A stretch of 64,000 bases of DNA from Symbiodinium natans (GCA_905221605.1 CAJNDS010002128.1:485501-549500), one strand, 5' to 3'. Numbered from the stretch's first letter, positions 22,795-33,596 are shown. Numbers and translations: made by a program. The notes: generated by a model not told the origin, from the sequence alone.

Positions 22795-22890
22795 GCCAGG
22801 TCCCCCTTATACTAACGGTCCGTCATAGGGATTCCAATCGGGGGTACGATAATCCCTACTAAGGACTATGCGTACAAGGGGGAACATCCC
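22795..22890. mobile_element. Short inverted-repeat element, family B (gttcccc...ggggaac)
   Basis: cttatactaacggtccgtc on the left is mirrored by the atgcgtacaagggggaacatccc end on the right. The same family is seen at about 40246-40351 and 60013-60111, each ending ggggaac(a/g)tccc. Confidence 0.6.
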
Positions 22891-22918
22891 TAAACCCTAA
22901 ACCCCAAAACCCTCTGAG

Positions 22919-23013
22919 GAGCCCTCTGCAGCCCTCTTTGAGCGCGGTGCCAGTGCGATCGGAAGCTTTGACCTGCCAAGGAAGCCCACCAAAAAAAGTA
23001 GGACCGCAGTGGG
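22919..23013 (+). CDS. Candidate exon ending at a TTTAGGG array
   Basis: An AG|GAG acceptor is followed by EPSAALFERGASAIGSFDLP then RKPTKKSRTAVG. The frame ends at gtggg|gtttag, so a GT donor is provided by the first heptamer of the adjoining array. Composition is convincing; no family recognised. Confidence 0.45.
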
Positions 23014-23639
23014 GTTTAGGGTTTAGGGTTTTATAGGGTTTAAGGTTTAGGGTCCAGGGTTTATAGGGTTTTCAGGGCTTACAGGGTTTAGGGTGCCATG
23101 TTCCAAAATCGGGCTTAGGGTGTAGGGTTTTAGGGTTTAGGGGTTCCGGGTTGGAGATACACCCGCCAAAAGCCTTAAGGGTGTAGGGTTTGGGGCTTAG
23201 GTGTTTAGGGTTTAGGGCTTAGGGTTCAGGGTTTAGGGTTTAGGAAGCTAACTTCATCCGTCCCAACATGACGGGGGTCGCAGGTGCCCCCTTGCCCTGA
23301 TGCACAAGGCATCGGACTTCTCACACTTGGAGCCTAAACACTCCCAGTCACGAATCCCGACCCTGAACCGGGGGTTTACGAACATAGGGGATCCCTAATA
23401 TAGACCACCAAAGAGTAGGATTCCCTTATTGTACGGACCCCAATCAGGTACCCCGAATTTCTGAAACCCCCACTTCAATCGACAGCCCCCACCCCCAAAA
23501 GATAAACCTTAAACCCCAAACCGAAACAACTCATCACGAAACAACTCATCAAGACCCACGAATTAAACCCTGCAAACCTGCGAATCTTCAACACGAAGCC
23601 CTTCACAGCCCCGTAAACAAGACTGTAAACACCGCTAAG

Positions 23640-23754
23640 AACTAAGTCCCCCAAACACTAGATGACATGTAAGCCTTGTCCCTCTTGGACGCCATGTTGA
23701 AGAGGTCGCGAACCTCTTGCATCACGACGTTCTCCTGGCCGCTCCAAGCTCTTA
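23640..23754 (-). CDS. Candidate exon, unknown protein
   Basis: The minus frame reads LRAWSGQENVVMQEVRDLFN then MASKRDKAYMSSSVWGT, about 37 codons of amphipathic, charged composition. Candidate islands left of here are mostly plus-strand and those to the right mostly minus-strand, so this may be the 3' part of a minus-strand gene. Confidence 0.45.
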
Positions 23755-24089
23755 GGTTGTAGGGTTTAGGGTTTAGGGGGTTTAGGGGGTTTAGGGTTTG
23801 GGGTTTAGGGTTTAGGGTTCAGGTTGTACCCCTGAGCGCCAGACCCTGGACCCCCCAAAAAGGCTCTTTGAACCACCCCTACCCTGAAGACTCTGGTAGC
23901 CCCTGGAGACTGCCCGCAGTGTCCGCAGTCTGCATGCGTAAGCCACTAAACCCCCAAAAGCCTAATGTCCTAGGCCCTAAACACTGATACCTAAAGGGTT
24001 TAGGGTTTAGGGTTTAGGGTTTAGGGTTTAGGGTTCAAATTTAGGGTTTAGGGTTTAGGGTTTAGGGTCCCCGAAATCCTGACCTCCTA

Positions 24090-25070
24090 AACCCTACCCC
24101 CCCTGCAGGATGTGAGGCCGTCCTTGGCCATGATCCCGGCGTTGTCACTGTTCAGTCTCCACACATGAATGCCTCCAGGGGGATTCCTTGGTACATGGGG
24201 ACTGTAACGTATATAGTATATAGGGATTATAAGGTATGTATAGAGACTATATAAGGTGTGTATACACATGAATGCTTGAAGGAGAGTCGTGGGGTTTATT
24301 TAGGCTCTGGGTCAAGGGTTTAGGGGTTGAGGGAGAAGGGTTTTAGGGTTCTGTGGTTTCGGGGTTCAGTCGCAAGGGGTTTCATAGGGTTTCGTACGCA
24401 GGGTTTCGTGGTCTAGGGCTTAGAGGCTTAGAGGTGAGTTTTTTGAGCTCTCTCAAGGCCTCAGACCCAAGAGCAACAGGGCGCCCTTTTTGCTTTAAAG
24501 GGGAATATAAGAGAACCTAAACCTTAAAAAGGGGAATAGAGGGCCTACTCTGGGACCGAGAGTCTCTGAAACATCCTGCACCCAAACCCTGGGTTGCGGG
24601 TTTAGGGCTTCGCGAAGGATCGTTGCTGCCGTCTCTCTTAGGCTTTCGCTCAGACACCAACCCAGATCCCAAGAGGAAGCTCGGAATAGAAGGGGTCTAG
24701 GGTTTTAGGGCTTAGAGGGCTTTAGGGTGTAGGGTTTAGGCAAGGAAAGCCACTTTGCGCCCTGGCTGGTTGCCCACATGGAACACGGGGGTACCTGATG
24801 TACTGAGTTGGGGAGCTCTACTTCCAGGATACGTCAGCAAGGAACGACTTCTACACAGAGACAGAGCCTCACCATACAACACCTACCAATGGGGGGGGGT
24901 TTAGGGGTTTGAGATTTAGGGTTTAGGAGGGTTTTAGGGTATGGGGGGTTAGGGTTTAAGGTTTAGGGTTTAGGGCTTAGGGCTTAGGGTTTAGGGTATG
25001 CCCTGCACCCTCGACTCCCCGCGTGTCGACTGCCCCGCCTCCCAGATCGCGCAGCTCCACCTGCACCCCG
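24090..25070 (-). CDS. Candidate exon islands, unknown protein
   Basis: Three minus-strand islands between arrays look coding: 24105-24195 (GGIHVWRLNSDNAGIMAKDG), 24425-24495 (KGRPVALGSEALRELKKL) and 24993-25070 (GVQVELRDLGGGAVDTRG). The stretch 24745-24880 is open on both strands. I cannot join these islands with confidence, and chance open frames are expected at this length. Confidence 0.35.
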
Positions 25071-25914
25071 CGTCAAGGTTACAGAGGGTCTAGGGTTTAG
25101 GGTTTAGGGTTTAGGGTTCGAGCCTTAGACCCTGAGCCCTGAGCTCAACCTTTTGTTAGGGGTTAGGGCTTATAGGATTTCAACGACCCTTGAGAGCAGG
25201 CGGAGCGGCACATCCAAAGCAACACGCAGCCTGGCCCTTGAGAGCAGCCCTGAAGAGCAATAGGTTCGGGCTGAGGGTTTAGGGCTATAGTTTCGGGAGG
25301 GTTTAGGGTTTAGGGTTTAGGGTTTAGGGTTTAGGGTTTAGGGTTTAGGGTTTAGGGTTTAGGGTTTAGGGTTTAAGGTTTAGGGTTTAGGGCTTAGGGC
25401 TGAGGGGGTAGGGTTTACACATACAATTTCGGGTTGAGGGTTTCTTTTCGGGTTTGCCCGCAAACGCCCACGACCCTCTGACGGCCCAATCTGCATCCCA
25501 AAAGGCCTCCACCCAAAGGCCCTGCAACCCCAAACGCCGATAACCCCAAGCCCCAAATCCTGTAACCCCAAAACCCTCAAAGCCCTGAAACCCTAAACGC
25601 CCGAACTGCCCTTAAACCCTAAACCCTACAACCCTCAACAGCCCAAACCCAAAACGCCCTGAAAGCCTTCAATCCCTAAAATCCCTCAAGAACCCTCAAA
25701 CTCTAAATGCCCTAATTCAGCAACCGACAGGCCCTAAGCACTCCAAAGCCCCAAACCCTAAAGCCCAAAACCCTGAACCCTAAACCCCAAAACGCGAACA
25801 CCCGAAAGCCCTAAACCCCAGAGCCCTAAACCCTAAAAACAAAACCCCAAAACGCTAACACCCGCAACCCTAAACCCTAAACCCTAAACCCCAAACCCCA
25901 AACCCCAAACTCTG

Positions 25915-26730
25915 TGAAGGAGCGCCTCGTCCTTGGCCTCCCAGGCCCTGGTGGCGGAGCAGCCCTCGGGACACCTGCCACCGATATTTAGGGTTTAGGG
26001 TTTAGGGTTTGGGGTTTAGGGTAAAGGGTTTGGGGTTTAGGGTTTGGGTTTAGTCTTTAAGTAGGGTTTAGGGTTTGGGGTTTAAAGTTTAGGGATTGGC
26101 AGTTTTGGGTTCTTGGGGCTATAGTCGGGCTGCAGAGGGTTCAGGGCTTGTGGGGTTAAAGCCCGCAAAACTTAACCCCAAACCTTAAGCCCTAAACCCT
26201 CAGCCCTAAACCCTAACGCTTGGCGGGCTTTAGGGTGGCTTGAGGCCTTAGGTCCAAGCCTTGAAAGCCTTAGGTTCTTCGAAGATCTCTTGAAGTGTAT
26301 GATCCCTTAGCGCCGCCCGCCGAAAGAGACAAAATGCCTTAAGCCCTAAACCCTACTACCAAGATGGGCTATTAGACCCTATCACCCCCTTAAGAGGCCC
26401 TTTACAGGGTTGATTATGGGGGATTACAAGGCCTAATAGCCCATCCTGGTAGAAAAAACCTTAAGCCCTAAACCCTAAACCCTAAACCCGGAAACCCCCA
26501 AGCCAGTCACTACGTCTCGCCAAGGTGCAGGCCCACGAACACCTGCCAGGCTGATGTTCTCTGTAGGGTTTGGGGTTTAAACATTAGGGTTTAGGGTTTA
26601 GGGTTTAGGGTTTAGGGGAAACTCTATCAGTGAGCTTGAGAAACTCTATCACTGGTGACGCCGAAAACCTTAGCTGTGCTCCGGGAACCTTAACTGGGCT
26701 ACTAAGGAACTGCCCTTTATCTAATTCCCC
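25915..26730 (-). CDS. Candidate exon islands, unknown protein
   Basis: Minus-strand islands at 25915-25985 (GGRCPEGCSATRAWEAKDEA), 26250-26338 (FCLFRRAALRDHTLQEIFEE, then a stop), 26490-26568 (TENISLAGVRGPAPWRDVV) and 26622-26727 (KGQFLSSPVKVPGAQLRFSA then SPVIEFLKLTDRV). The segment at 26364-26454 is an inverted-repeat element. No family recognised. Confidence 0.4.
26364..26454. mobile_element. Short inverted-repeat element (ctaccargatgggctatta ends)
   Basis: ctaccaagatgggctattag on the left is the reverse complement of the right end ctaatagcccatcctggtag apart from one base. The element is about 90 bp, with gggattac/ccctatcacc in the centre. Confidence 0.8.
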
Positions 26731-27189
26731 TTTGAGACGTAGATAATACTAGGTAAGGTGGCGTCCGTAAAGCCCCAAAACCCCGAACCCTAAACCCTAA
26801 TCCCTAAAACCCTAAAACCCTAAACCCTCAGTTCCCAGGGTTAGGTTTTAAGGTGGTTCAGAGAGAGGGGAAAGCTTGATGCCCGGAAGCCCAACCAGGT
26901 TTGGGGTTAGGGCTGGTAGGGATAGGGTTTAGGGTTTAGGGTTTAGGGTTTAGGGTTTAGGGTTTAGGGTTTAGGGTTTAGGGTTTAGGGTTCAGGGTTC
27001 AGGGTTCAGGGTTTAGGGTTTAGGGTTCAGGGTTTAGGGTGCAGGGTTCAGGGCTTAGGGTTTAGGGTTTAGACCTTAAGGCTTATGGTGGCTCGGGTTC
27101 GTAGACCCAACGAAAGAGCGCCAGGTAGTTACTTGTCAGGGCGGAGCCCTGAAGTCCTCCCCTTACCCCTCTCCTCAAAATTCAAGTTG

Positions 27190-27265
27190 ATGAAAGTACA
27201 TGAAAGCATGTGACAGCATATGAAAGTATGTGAAAGTAATTTGAAAGCGTACGAAAACATCAGTG
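27190..27265. repeat. Imperfect 12-bp tandem repeat (gaaagtatgtga)
   Basis: About six variants of gaaagtacat / gaaagcatgtga / gaaagtatgtga in direct order. Confidence 0.8.
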
Positions 27266-27453
27266 AGAAAAGTAAACATTGGATCGGTAGCCCCGAAACC
27301 CAATAAACCCTGAATTTCAGAGCAGAGTGATGAGGACTCGACGGAACCCTAAAGCCCTAAAACCAGTATCTGCAAGGCATCTGAAATCAAACCCTAAACC
27401 CTAAACCCAAAACCCAAAACCCTAAACCCTAAACCCTAAACCCTAAACCCTAC

Positions 27454-27506
27454 CAATAGCAGGCCTTCTGCGCGTCGAAGATGGCCAGGAAGTCGTCAAG
27501 CTTCAC
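27454..27506 (-). CDS. Candidate exon with clean splice sites
   Basis: cttcag|gtgaag gives an AG|G acceptor, and the frame VKLDDFLAIFDAQKACY ends at tg|gtaggg, a GT donor that is also the start of a telomere-like array. The exon is 53 nt. No family recognised. Confidence 0.45.
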
Positions 27507-28045
27507 CTGAAGACTTTGGGTTTAGCATATCAGCATCTGGGGCTTGCAAGCACGAGACTTCGGCTGGTTCAGGACTTCGGGACCAATTCAGCAGAACCCT
27601 AAACCCTAAACCCTAAACCCTAAAAAGTACTCGCTACGGAAGCCAAGCTCAGCAACTGCTGTAAGGACCTGGGATTTCAACATCTTTGCTCGAGGCTTGC
27701 TCTTCCGAATGCCAGGGCCTCGAACTAGAGTGGCCCATAAAAGCCCTCAAAAACATATTCCTAAATATAGCTCTCTTGAAACCTCAAAAAGAGAGAAAAC
27801 ATAAAATGTCCTAAATGAGTCCTCGTAACCCTCCCCAAAAAGGGAAACATCAGATGTTCCAAGGGCCTAACTTCTGTGGCTTTTTTGGCTCTGTTCTTAG
27901 GCTTCGGCGCGTCGCGTGAGCTCTGGCTCCGAGGTGGATGGAGTAGCACCGTCCCAAGAACTTTAAGCCCTAAACCCTAAACCCCAAACCCTAAACCCCA
28001 AACCCTAAACCCCAAACCCCAAACCCCAACCCTAAACCCTGGAGG

Positions 28046-28143
28046 GCTCTAGGCGCTGGGTCCCTCAACGTTCGTTGAGAGTGCGCCTTTCGTGGGATTT
28101 TGTGCAGTTCGACTTGGTAGCCCCAAGAACCATCTTCTAATGT
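28046..28143 (-). CDS. Candidate exon, unknown protein
   Basis: The minus frame reads TLEDGSWGYQVELHKIPRKA then HSQRTLRDPAPRALQ. A second minus frame is also open, so confidence is limited. Confidence 0.35.
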
Positions 28144-28257
28144 GGGTTCCCTTTTGGGAGTTTAGGGTTTGGGGTTTAGGGTTTAGGGATACTAGGGATA
28201 CTAGGGAACCTTGAACCAAACAAGGGGGGCAAAAGGGCACCACTGAGCAGTACTGAG

Positions 28258-28913
28258 TTTACTGTTGGTTGGAAGGGAATGAGGGAATGAGGTACCCTCT
28301 ACAACCCCTCAAAGGGAATATATAGGCATTGTATAGGGTACCATATATACCCTTCAAGGGATTCTATAGGGTACCTTACACAATACGGACACACCACTCA
28401 TTGAGACCGCCCCAATAAAAGCCCAATAAAATAGTAAATTCGTGAGCAAAGCGCGCGTAAACTTGCCTTTGTTCACGCCATGAGGAGAGAAAAGTTGGGC
28501 TTTTACACGGTTAACCTGGCATGCGATTCCAAGGGTGTGAACGGTTAGACCAAGATATGAGAGTTAGGGTCCCAAGGGCGGATTCATGGTCAAGACTGAC
28601 AGGTGGGATGGATTCGCGAGTGTGGTTCGTTAACAGGCTTAGAAGGGGTTATTCTGTGGACATTAAGACTCAGCCCCAGATCAACCATTAACAGGAGCTA
28701 GAGATAGAGGGTGCATGTGGTGGAACAAGAGTGAGAGAGATGAATGGTACGTCCTAAAGGTACAGCAGATTTCCCAGGCCAATTAGTATCCAGACCAGGC
28801 GTTAACAGGGTCTCAAGGTGTGATGGGTGAACAAGGCTGTGGAACAAGCACAATCCCTTGAAGGGAATATATAGGGGGATATAGGTTACCCTTATTCCCT
28901 AACCAACAGTAAG
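28258..28913. mobile_element. 656-bp inverted-repeat element, CTTACTGTTGG family, with cargo
   Basis: The left end tttactgttggttgg...gggaatgagggaatg and the right end attccctaaccaacagtaag are inverted repeats of the family also seen at 30602 and 62111. A 4-bp direct duplication (tgag) flanks it at 28254-28257 and 28914-28917. Unlike the 117- and 135-bp relatives it holds about 450 bp of non-repetitive DNA (28390-28855) bounded by a second copy of the internal aagggaatatataggg motif. No coding frame was found in the cargo. Confidence 0.7.
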
Positions 28914-28921
28914 TGAGCTAC

Positions 28922-29000
28922 CACGCCGAGGCGCATCCTTGCTGTAGGTCTGGACGAAGACGTAGTCCGTCAGGGAGTTCGTGCCCATCAGGTATTTGGC
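28922..29000 (-). CDS. Candidate exon next to the 656-bp element
   Basis: An AG|GCC acceptor (cag|gcc) precedes AKYLMGTNSLTDYVFVQTYS then KDAPRRG. The exon ends at g|gtagctcac, a GT donor lying just outside the inverted repeat at 28258-28913. The exon is 79 nt. No family recognised. Confidence 0.5.
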
Positions 29001-29297
29001 CTGTTTTTGTGTTAGCCCTAAACCCTAAGCCCTAAACCCTAAACCCTATGAACCCTAAACCCTAAACCCTAAACCCTAAACCCTAAACCAGTTCAGGAGG
29101 AGCTCAAGGGTGTAGGGTCTAGGGTCTAGGGGTTTACACATACTCTTGCAACCTGGGCTAAACAGTCTTGTCAAACCCCGAAGCCCCTCAACCTAAACCC
29201 TCTGATCGAACCTCGAAGCCCCTAAACCCAAAACCCAAAACCCTAAACCCCAAACCCCAAACCCTAAACCCTAAACCCCCAAACTCCCAAGCCCCTT

Positions 29298-29405
29298 ATC
29301 CGTCAGCCGTGTCGCGGTGCTCGGCGAAATGCCAATGCTCCGGAGGCGGCGACCCGTCCGGGGATCCTCGGCAGGGCAGCGCTTTGGTGGTTCAGAACCA
29401 ATTCG
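29298..29405 (-). CDS. Candidate exon, unknown protein
   Basis: The minus frame reads RIGSEPPKRCPAEDPRTGRR then LRSIGISPSTATRLTDK. The plus frame is also open through here (29168-29464) but reads mostly repeat-derived peptide. Confidence 0.35.
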
Positions 29406-29459
29406 GGGGTTTGAGGTTCTACGGTATTAGGGCTTTAGGATGTTTAGGGCCTCTTAGGG

Positions 29460-29960
29460 TTTGAGGTTTACGGTTGAGGGTTTGAGGTTCAGCAACAATC
29501 GGGGCTTTGGGGGTCTTTCAGGGTTTGAGCACTAGTAGGGTCTAGTGCGTTTATTTACTGAAATAACACTATAGGTAGATAATAATATGATAGCATAATC
29601 AAATAAGAAAGGCGGCACGAACAGCCGAGTCCCCACAGGCTGGACACCCATACACATTGCAATATCCCCTTGGTGCGATGGGGCAGTGCTCAAGACTTCA
29701 CGCACAACCCGGGACTAACGGGGTTAGGGCATTGCGATTTCGGGACTTGGGCAACCCACTGTGTAACTGTAGTTAAAGCCCATCTAAGCCATATAGCCCA
29801 TGTATATGCCCAAGAAGTCTCCAAATCAAGCATGATTGCGCTTGGGACAGAAGTGCCGTCTCCATTCAACCCTCCGCCCTCAACCCTCACCCTTTTATCC
29901 CCCAGGGCCCGAAATCCAAAGTCCTATACTCTATGAGACCATTCTTCCCCAACATGATTG
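29460..29960. other. Unassigned unique sequence
   Basis: 29575-29640 reads GYCNVYGCPACGDSAVRAAF on the minus strand. 29670-29936 is open on both strands for 66-88 codons. I cannot decide strand or product. Confidence 0.4.
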
Positions 29961-30329
29961 AGAGTTACTAACGCGGTTTTAGCCCTTTTATAGGGTTTGG
30001 GCCTACGGCCGGTTTTTGGGGGGTTGCAAGTGTAGGGTTTTCGGGCTTTGGGCTTAGGGTCCAGAACCCTAAACCCTAAACCCTAAACCCTAAACCCTAA
30101 ACCCTAAACCCTAAACCCAGGGTGAAGTCCCAGGGTTTCGGGTTCAGAGGTTGGAGGTTGGGCTTGTGCTGTGTTGAGGAAACTTTTGCACTTCAGAAAC
30201 GGGTGCAACCCCTACAGTAAGACCTATAGACATCCTTAAACCCAATATGCCCTAATTAACCCTAAACCCTAAACCCTAGACTTCGTTAAACCCCACAAGC
30301 CCTAAACCCCAAACCCTAAACCCTAAGCG

Positions 30330-30437
30330 GTATTGGCTCGTGGCAGCTCAGTGGCGCGGAAGGCTTCGGCGAGCTTCACCAGAAGCCGGGAGTACCTCCA
30401 GATCCACCATAACCAGAACCACAAACAGATCAATCAG
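30330..30437 (-). CDS. Candidate exon with a membrane-type helix
   Basis: The minus frame reads LICLWFWLWWIWRYSRLLVK then LAEAFRATELPRANTA. A Trp/Leu-rich hydrophobic segment of about 14 residues is followed by basic residues, as in a membrane anchor. No family recognised. Confidence 0.4.
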
Positions 30438-30601
30438 AGGGTTTTGGGTTTTGGGTTTAGGGTCTAGGCCTTAGGGTCTAGGGTTTAGGGTTTAGGTTTA
30501 GGGTCTAGGGTCCACGAGCAACGCCCAGCCACGAATCTAAAACAACTCCCCTGCGCAAAATATATTAGCCGCCGCGCGTTGCTAGCTACGATCACGTTTC
30601 T

Positions 30602-30718
30602 CTTACTGTTGATATTTAGGGAATGAGGGAATGAGGTACCCTATATCTCCCTATATACACCCTGTAACGGATTATATAGGGTACCTCATTCCCTCATTCC
30701 CTACTCACCAACAGTGAG
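30602..30718. mobile_element. 117-bp CTTACTGTTGG-family inverted repeat
   Basis: The left end cttactgttgat...gggaatgagggaatg and the right end (reverse complement ctcactgttggtgag) are matched arms with a central tatatagg block. A perfect 4-bp duplication (ttct) flanks it at 30598-30601 and 30719-30722. I could not show that it is spliced as an intron here. Confidence 0.8.
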
Positions 30719-30852
30719 TTCTTCGCCCAGAACGGTGCGTTTTGTGAGTATGTCCTTAGGGTTTAGGGTTTAGGGTTTAGGGTTTAGGGTTTAGGGTTTA
30801 GGGTTTAGGGTTTAGGGTTTAGGGTTTAGGGTTTAGGGTTTAGGGTTTAGGG

Positions 30853-31020
30853 CCACCTACTTGAGTAGAACAAGTGAGACCACCTGTACCCATGAAGCCT
30901 TTTCAGCTCACCGTGTGACAAACTCCCACGAGTCTCAAGATCACTAAAGATCGCGTTTTCTAGCTGCTTTCTGAATCTCAGGAATGCATGCCGCAAAGAC
31001 CTACAAGTAGCCCACGAACC
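30853..31020 (-). CDS. Candidate exon, unknown protein
   Basis: The minus frame is open for about 56 codons (RSLRHAFLRFRKQLENAIFS, DLETRGSLSHGELKRLHGYR, WSHLFYSSRW). This is one of the longest and most protein-like islands in the region. A plus-strand telomere-like array abuts its 5' side. Confidence 0.5.
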
Positions 31021-31144
31021 ATATCATGAGAAAGGCACCCTTTTTGTGTCGAACCCAGAACCCAAAACAAAAGGTACAAGGCTACCACTGGGCTAACAAG
31101 GGGCTGCAAGTAGGGAAACCCGAAACCCGAAACCCTAAACCCTT

Positions 31145-31222
31145 CTCCCCCACCAATCTAGAAGCCACGTTGGCGATGTTTCTTGCGCCATGCCCCTTTT
31201 GAACAAAGCCCCCGAACCCGAA
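31145..31222 (-). CDS. Candidate exon, unknown protein
   Basis: The minus frame reads FGGFVQKGHGARNIANVASR then LVGEKG, bounded by CCCTAAA-type repeats. Composition only. Confidence 0.35.
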
Positions 31223-31379
31223 TTCAACCCTATACCTGCACCCCAAACGCTTAGGGTTTGGGGGTTTAGGGGTTTAGGGTTTAAGCCCTAATTAACCCTA
31301 AACACTAAACCCTGAACCCTAAACCCTAAACCCAAACCCTAAACCCTGAACCCCTAAACCCTTAACCCAGACCCTAAAC

Positions 31380-31471
31380 CCGCTTCCATCCAATCCAAGC
31401 CACCAGTGCACCACATTCGTCCCTTCGTAGTCCAGAACGTAGGCCGTCATATTGTGCTGCTCTAGGAAGGC
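31380..31471 (-). CDS. Candidate exon with AG|G acceptor and GTTTAG donor
   Basis: cacccag|gcc is followed by AFLEQHNMTAYVLDYEGTNV then VHWWLGLDGS. The frame ends at gg|gtttag, the first unit of a telomere-like array in the sense orientation. It is 92 nt long. The composition is convincingly protein; no family recognised. Confidence 0.5.
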
Positions 31472-31611
31472 CTGGGTGTGTCAGGAACGGTTTAACTAGG
31501 GCTCATGCCAGGTTTAGGGTCTAGTGTTTAAACTGTTTAGGGTTTAGGGGTTTAGGGATTAGGGTTTAGGGGTTAGGGTTTAGGAGGTTTGAGACTTTGA
31601 GGCTTGGAGTT

Positions 31612-31921
31612 CAAGGTCTAAGTAGTAGGCCGGAAGATGTTGCGCAAACATCCACAACCTCAGCACATCCAGAAAAACCTGTCAGCCCCACATGGGGGGT
31701 TTTCGACATTAGGGGTACCTTATTGGGGTCCTTATTACAAGGGAATCCACTATATGGGGGTCTATATTCGGGGTCCCTTTTATCGTAAGCCCCACATGAG
31801 CCTGACGCCCCTAATCTCTCAAGTCGCCAAGAGAAAAACTTTGGTGAACATGTGCCAAAGGCCTCCCAAACAACAGAAACTCCCCCTGCCGATGCACATC
31901 CACAGGGTTCACCACTACCCC
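31612..31921 (-). CDS. Two candidate exons around a family A element
   Basis: 31817-31921 reads VVVNPVDVHRQGEFLLFGRP then LAHVHQSFSLGDLRD. 31612-31682 follows ctgacag|g and reads VFLDVLRLWMFAQHLPAYY. Between them is a family A inverted-repeat element (about 31697-31790) whose two sides share the direct repeat ccccacatg. The donor between them could not be fixed. Confidence 0.4.
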
Positions 31922-32003
31922 AAACCCTACACCCTCAACCCTAAACCCTCAACCCTCAACCCTAAAACGCCTAAACCCGAAACCCTAAACCCTAAGCAGT
32001 TAC

Positions 32004-32073
32004 CTAGTGCTGGCTCCGTTGCCGTGGCCGCAGATCAAGCCAAGCCGAGAGGCATTCACATCTTTGGTGTAGC
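32004..32073 (-). CDS. Candidate exon with gtaact donor
   Basis: ccaag|gc opens the frame YTKDVNASRLGLICGHGNGA then ST, and it ends at ag|gtaact, a consensus-like donor. It is 70 nt long. No family recognised. Confidence 0.5.
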
Positions 32074-32164
32074 CTTGGATACACCGCGGCAAGGGACACG
32101 AGGGACCCTTATCAGGGACCTTAGGGGTTATTTGAGGGGGTGATTTAGGGGCTACTTAAGTATA

Positions 32165-32520
32165 CAAGGACTTTATAAGGTGTATATATATATATATACA
32201 TATACGTATATATAGGGACTATGTAAGGTATAAGAATAAACAAATAAACAAATAAACAAATAAACAAATAAACAAATAAACAAATAAACGAATAAACAAA
32301 TAAACGAATAAACAAATAAACAAATAAACAAATAGACAGATAAACAAATAACAAACAAATTAAAAACAACTATAAATATAGATATAGATATAAATATAAA
32401 TAAATCAATATGTATATGTATACTATAGGGACTATTTCTACATATATATATATATACAGAGGCACTATATAAAGGTATACATATATATATATATACACAT
32501 ATATATATATATATGGGGGT
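32165..32520. repeat. Microsatellites: tatata, (aaacaaat)n, tatatac
   Basis: An 8-bp aaataaac-type array runs from 32231 to about 32360, flanked by ta-rich tracts and by short gggactatgtaagg / gggactatttc echoes. Long Leu/Tyr/Ile minus ORFs here are translations of simple sequence. Confidence 0.95.
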
Positions 32521-32555
32521 TGTATAAGGGGAATAAGATTAAGGTCCCTTCTCAC

Positions 32556-32606
32556 CTTGTACCTCCGTCACAGTGTCGAGCTGCAATACATCTACGAACA
32601 TAACCC
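32556..32606 (-). CDS. Candidate exon with gtgaga donor
   Basis: ttcag|gg then VMFVDVLQLDTVTEVQ, ending at caag|gtgaga, a consensus-like GT donor. About 51 nt. No family recognised. Confidence 0.45.
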
Positions 32607-33476
32607 TGAACCATCCTAAACCCTACCCCCATACCCCTAACACCCTAAACCTTAGCCCTAAACCCTAAACCCTAGCCCTAAACCCTAGCCCTGAACCCTA
32701 AACCCCCAAACCCCAAACCCTAAACCCCATACCCTAACAAACCATCTTATATCCCAAGCCCCCCAAGCCCTAAACGCCTACAACCTCTGCCAAGATCAAC
32801 TCGGAACCGCAAACCCTAAACCCTCATCCCTAACCCCTAAACCGTAGACCGTAAACCCTGAACCCTAAACCCTAAGCCCTAAGCCCTAAACCCTAAACCC
32901 TAACCCAAAACCCTATAGGGTCCCAGGGTGTACAGAACGAAGGCCCTCTCATTGAATATCCGCGTCGGCGAAATTGGAGTCACCCCTTTGGAGCCAAAAA
33001 GGCATGGCATGGAAAAGGGTTCAGGGTTCAGGGTTCAGGGCCAGGGTTTAGGGTTTAGGGTTTAGGGTTTAGGGTTTAGGGTTTAGGGTTTAGGGTTTAG
33101 AGTTTAGGGTTTAGGGTTTAGGGTTTAGGGGGTTTAGGGTTTAGGTTTAGGGTTTAGGGTTTAGGGTTTAGGGTTTAGGGTTTAGGGTTTAGGGTTTAGG
33201 GTGGTTTAGGGTTTAGGGTTTAGGGTTTAGGGTTTAGGGTGAAGTCCTAGACTCCAAAAGCAACACGTGTGCCAAGGAGCCATCGAGCTGCTCCTGTCAA
33301 GTTGAGGGCATCAAGAACGAACTATATGGGCCTTAATGGGTCTAGGGTTTAGGGTTTAAGGTTTAGGGCTTAGTTTTGCGGGGTGATCGTATAAGTATCA
33401 AGGGACCCTGAGGGAATACCATTAGTAATTATTCCGACCCCTATATTAAACTCTAGACATCCGAAACATACCACAA

Positions 33477-33592
33477 GTCCTTGGCTGCACTTAGGAGGGT
33501 AGCAAAAAACTAAACTTTTAGCTGCCTTATTAAGAAACCCAATAAACCCAACAAGGCTAAAGATGTAAAGTTACAGTAAAGCACCACAAAGA
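33477..33592. repeat. 115-bp dispersed repeat (copy 1)
   Basis: tccttggctgcacttaggag...cttattaagaaacccaataa...gtaaagttacag...caccacaaag recurs at 51249-51356 with only a few differences. No inverted ends are seen, so its class is unknown. Confidence 0.85.
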
Positions 33593-33596
33593 GTCC

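Noticed and set aside
24745-24880. Plus-strand exon of about 50 codons
   Set aside because: Both strands are open and protein-like across it, so it was not assigned.
32145-32555. Overlapping Leu/Ile/Tyr-rich minus ORFs
   Set aside because: They are translations of 8-bp and tatata microsatellites.
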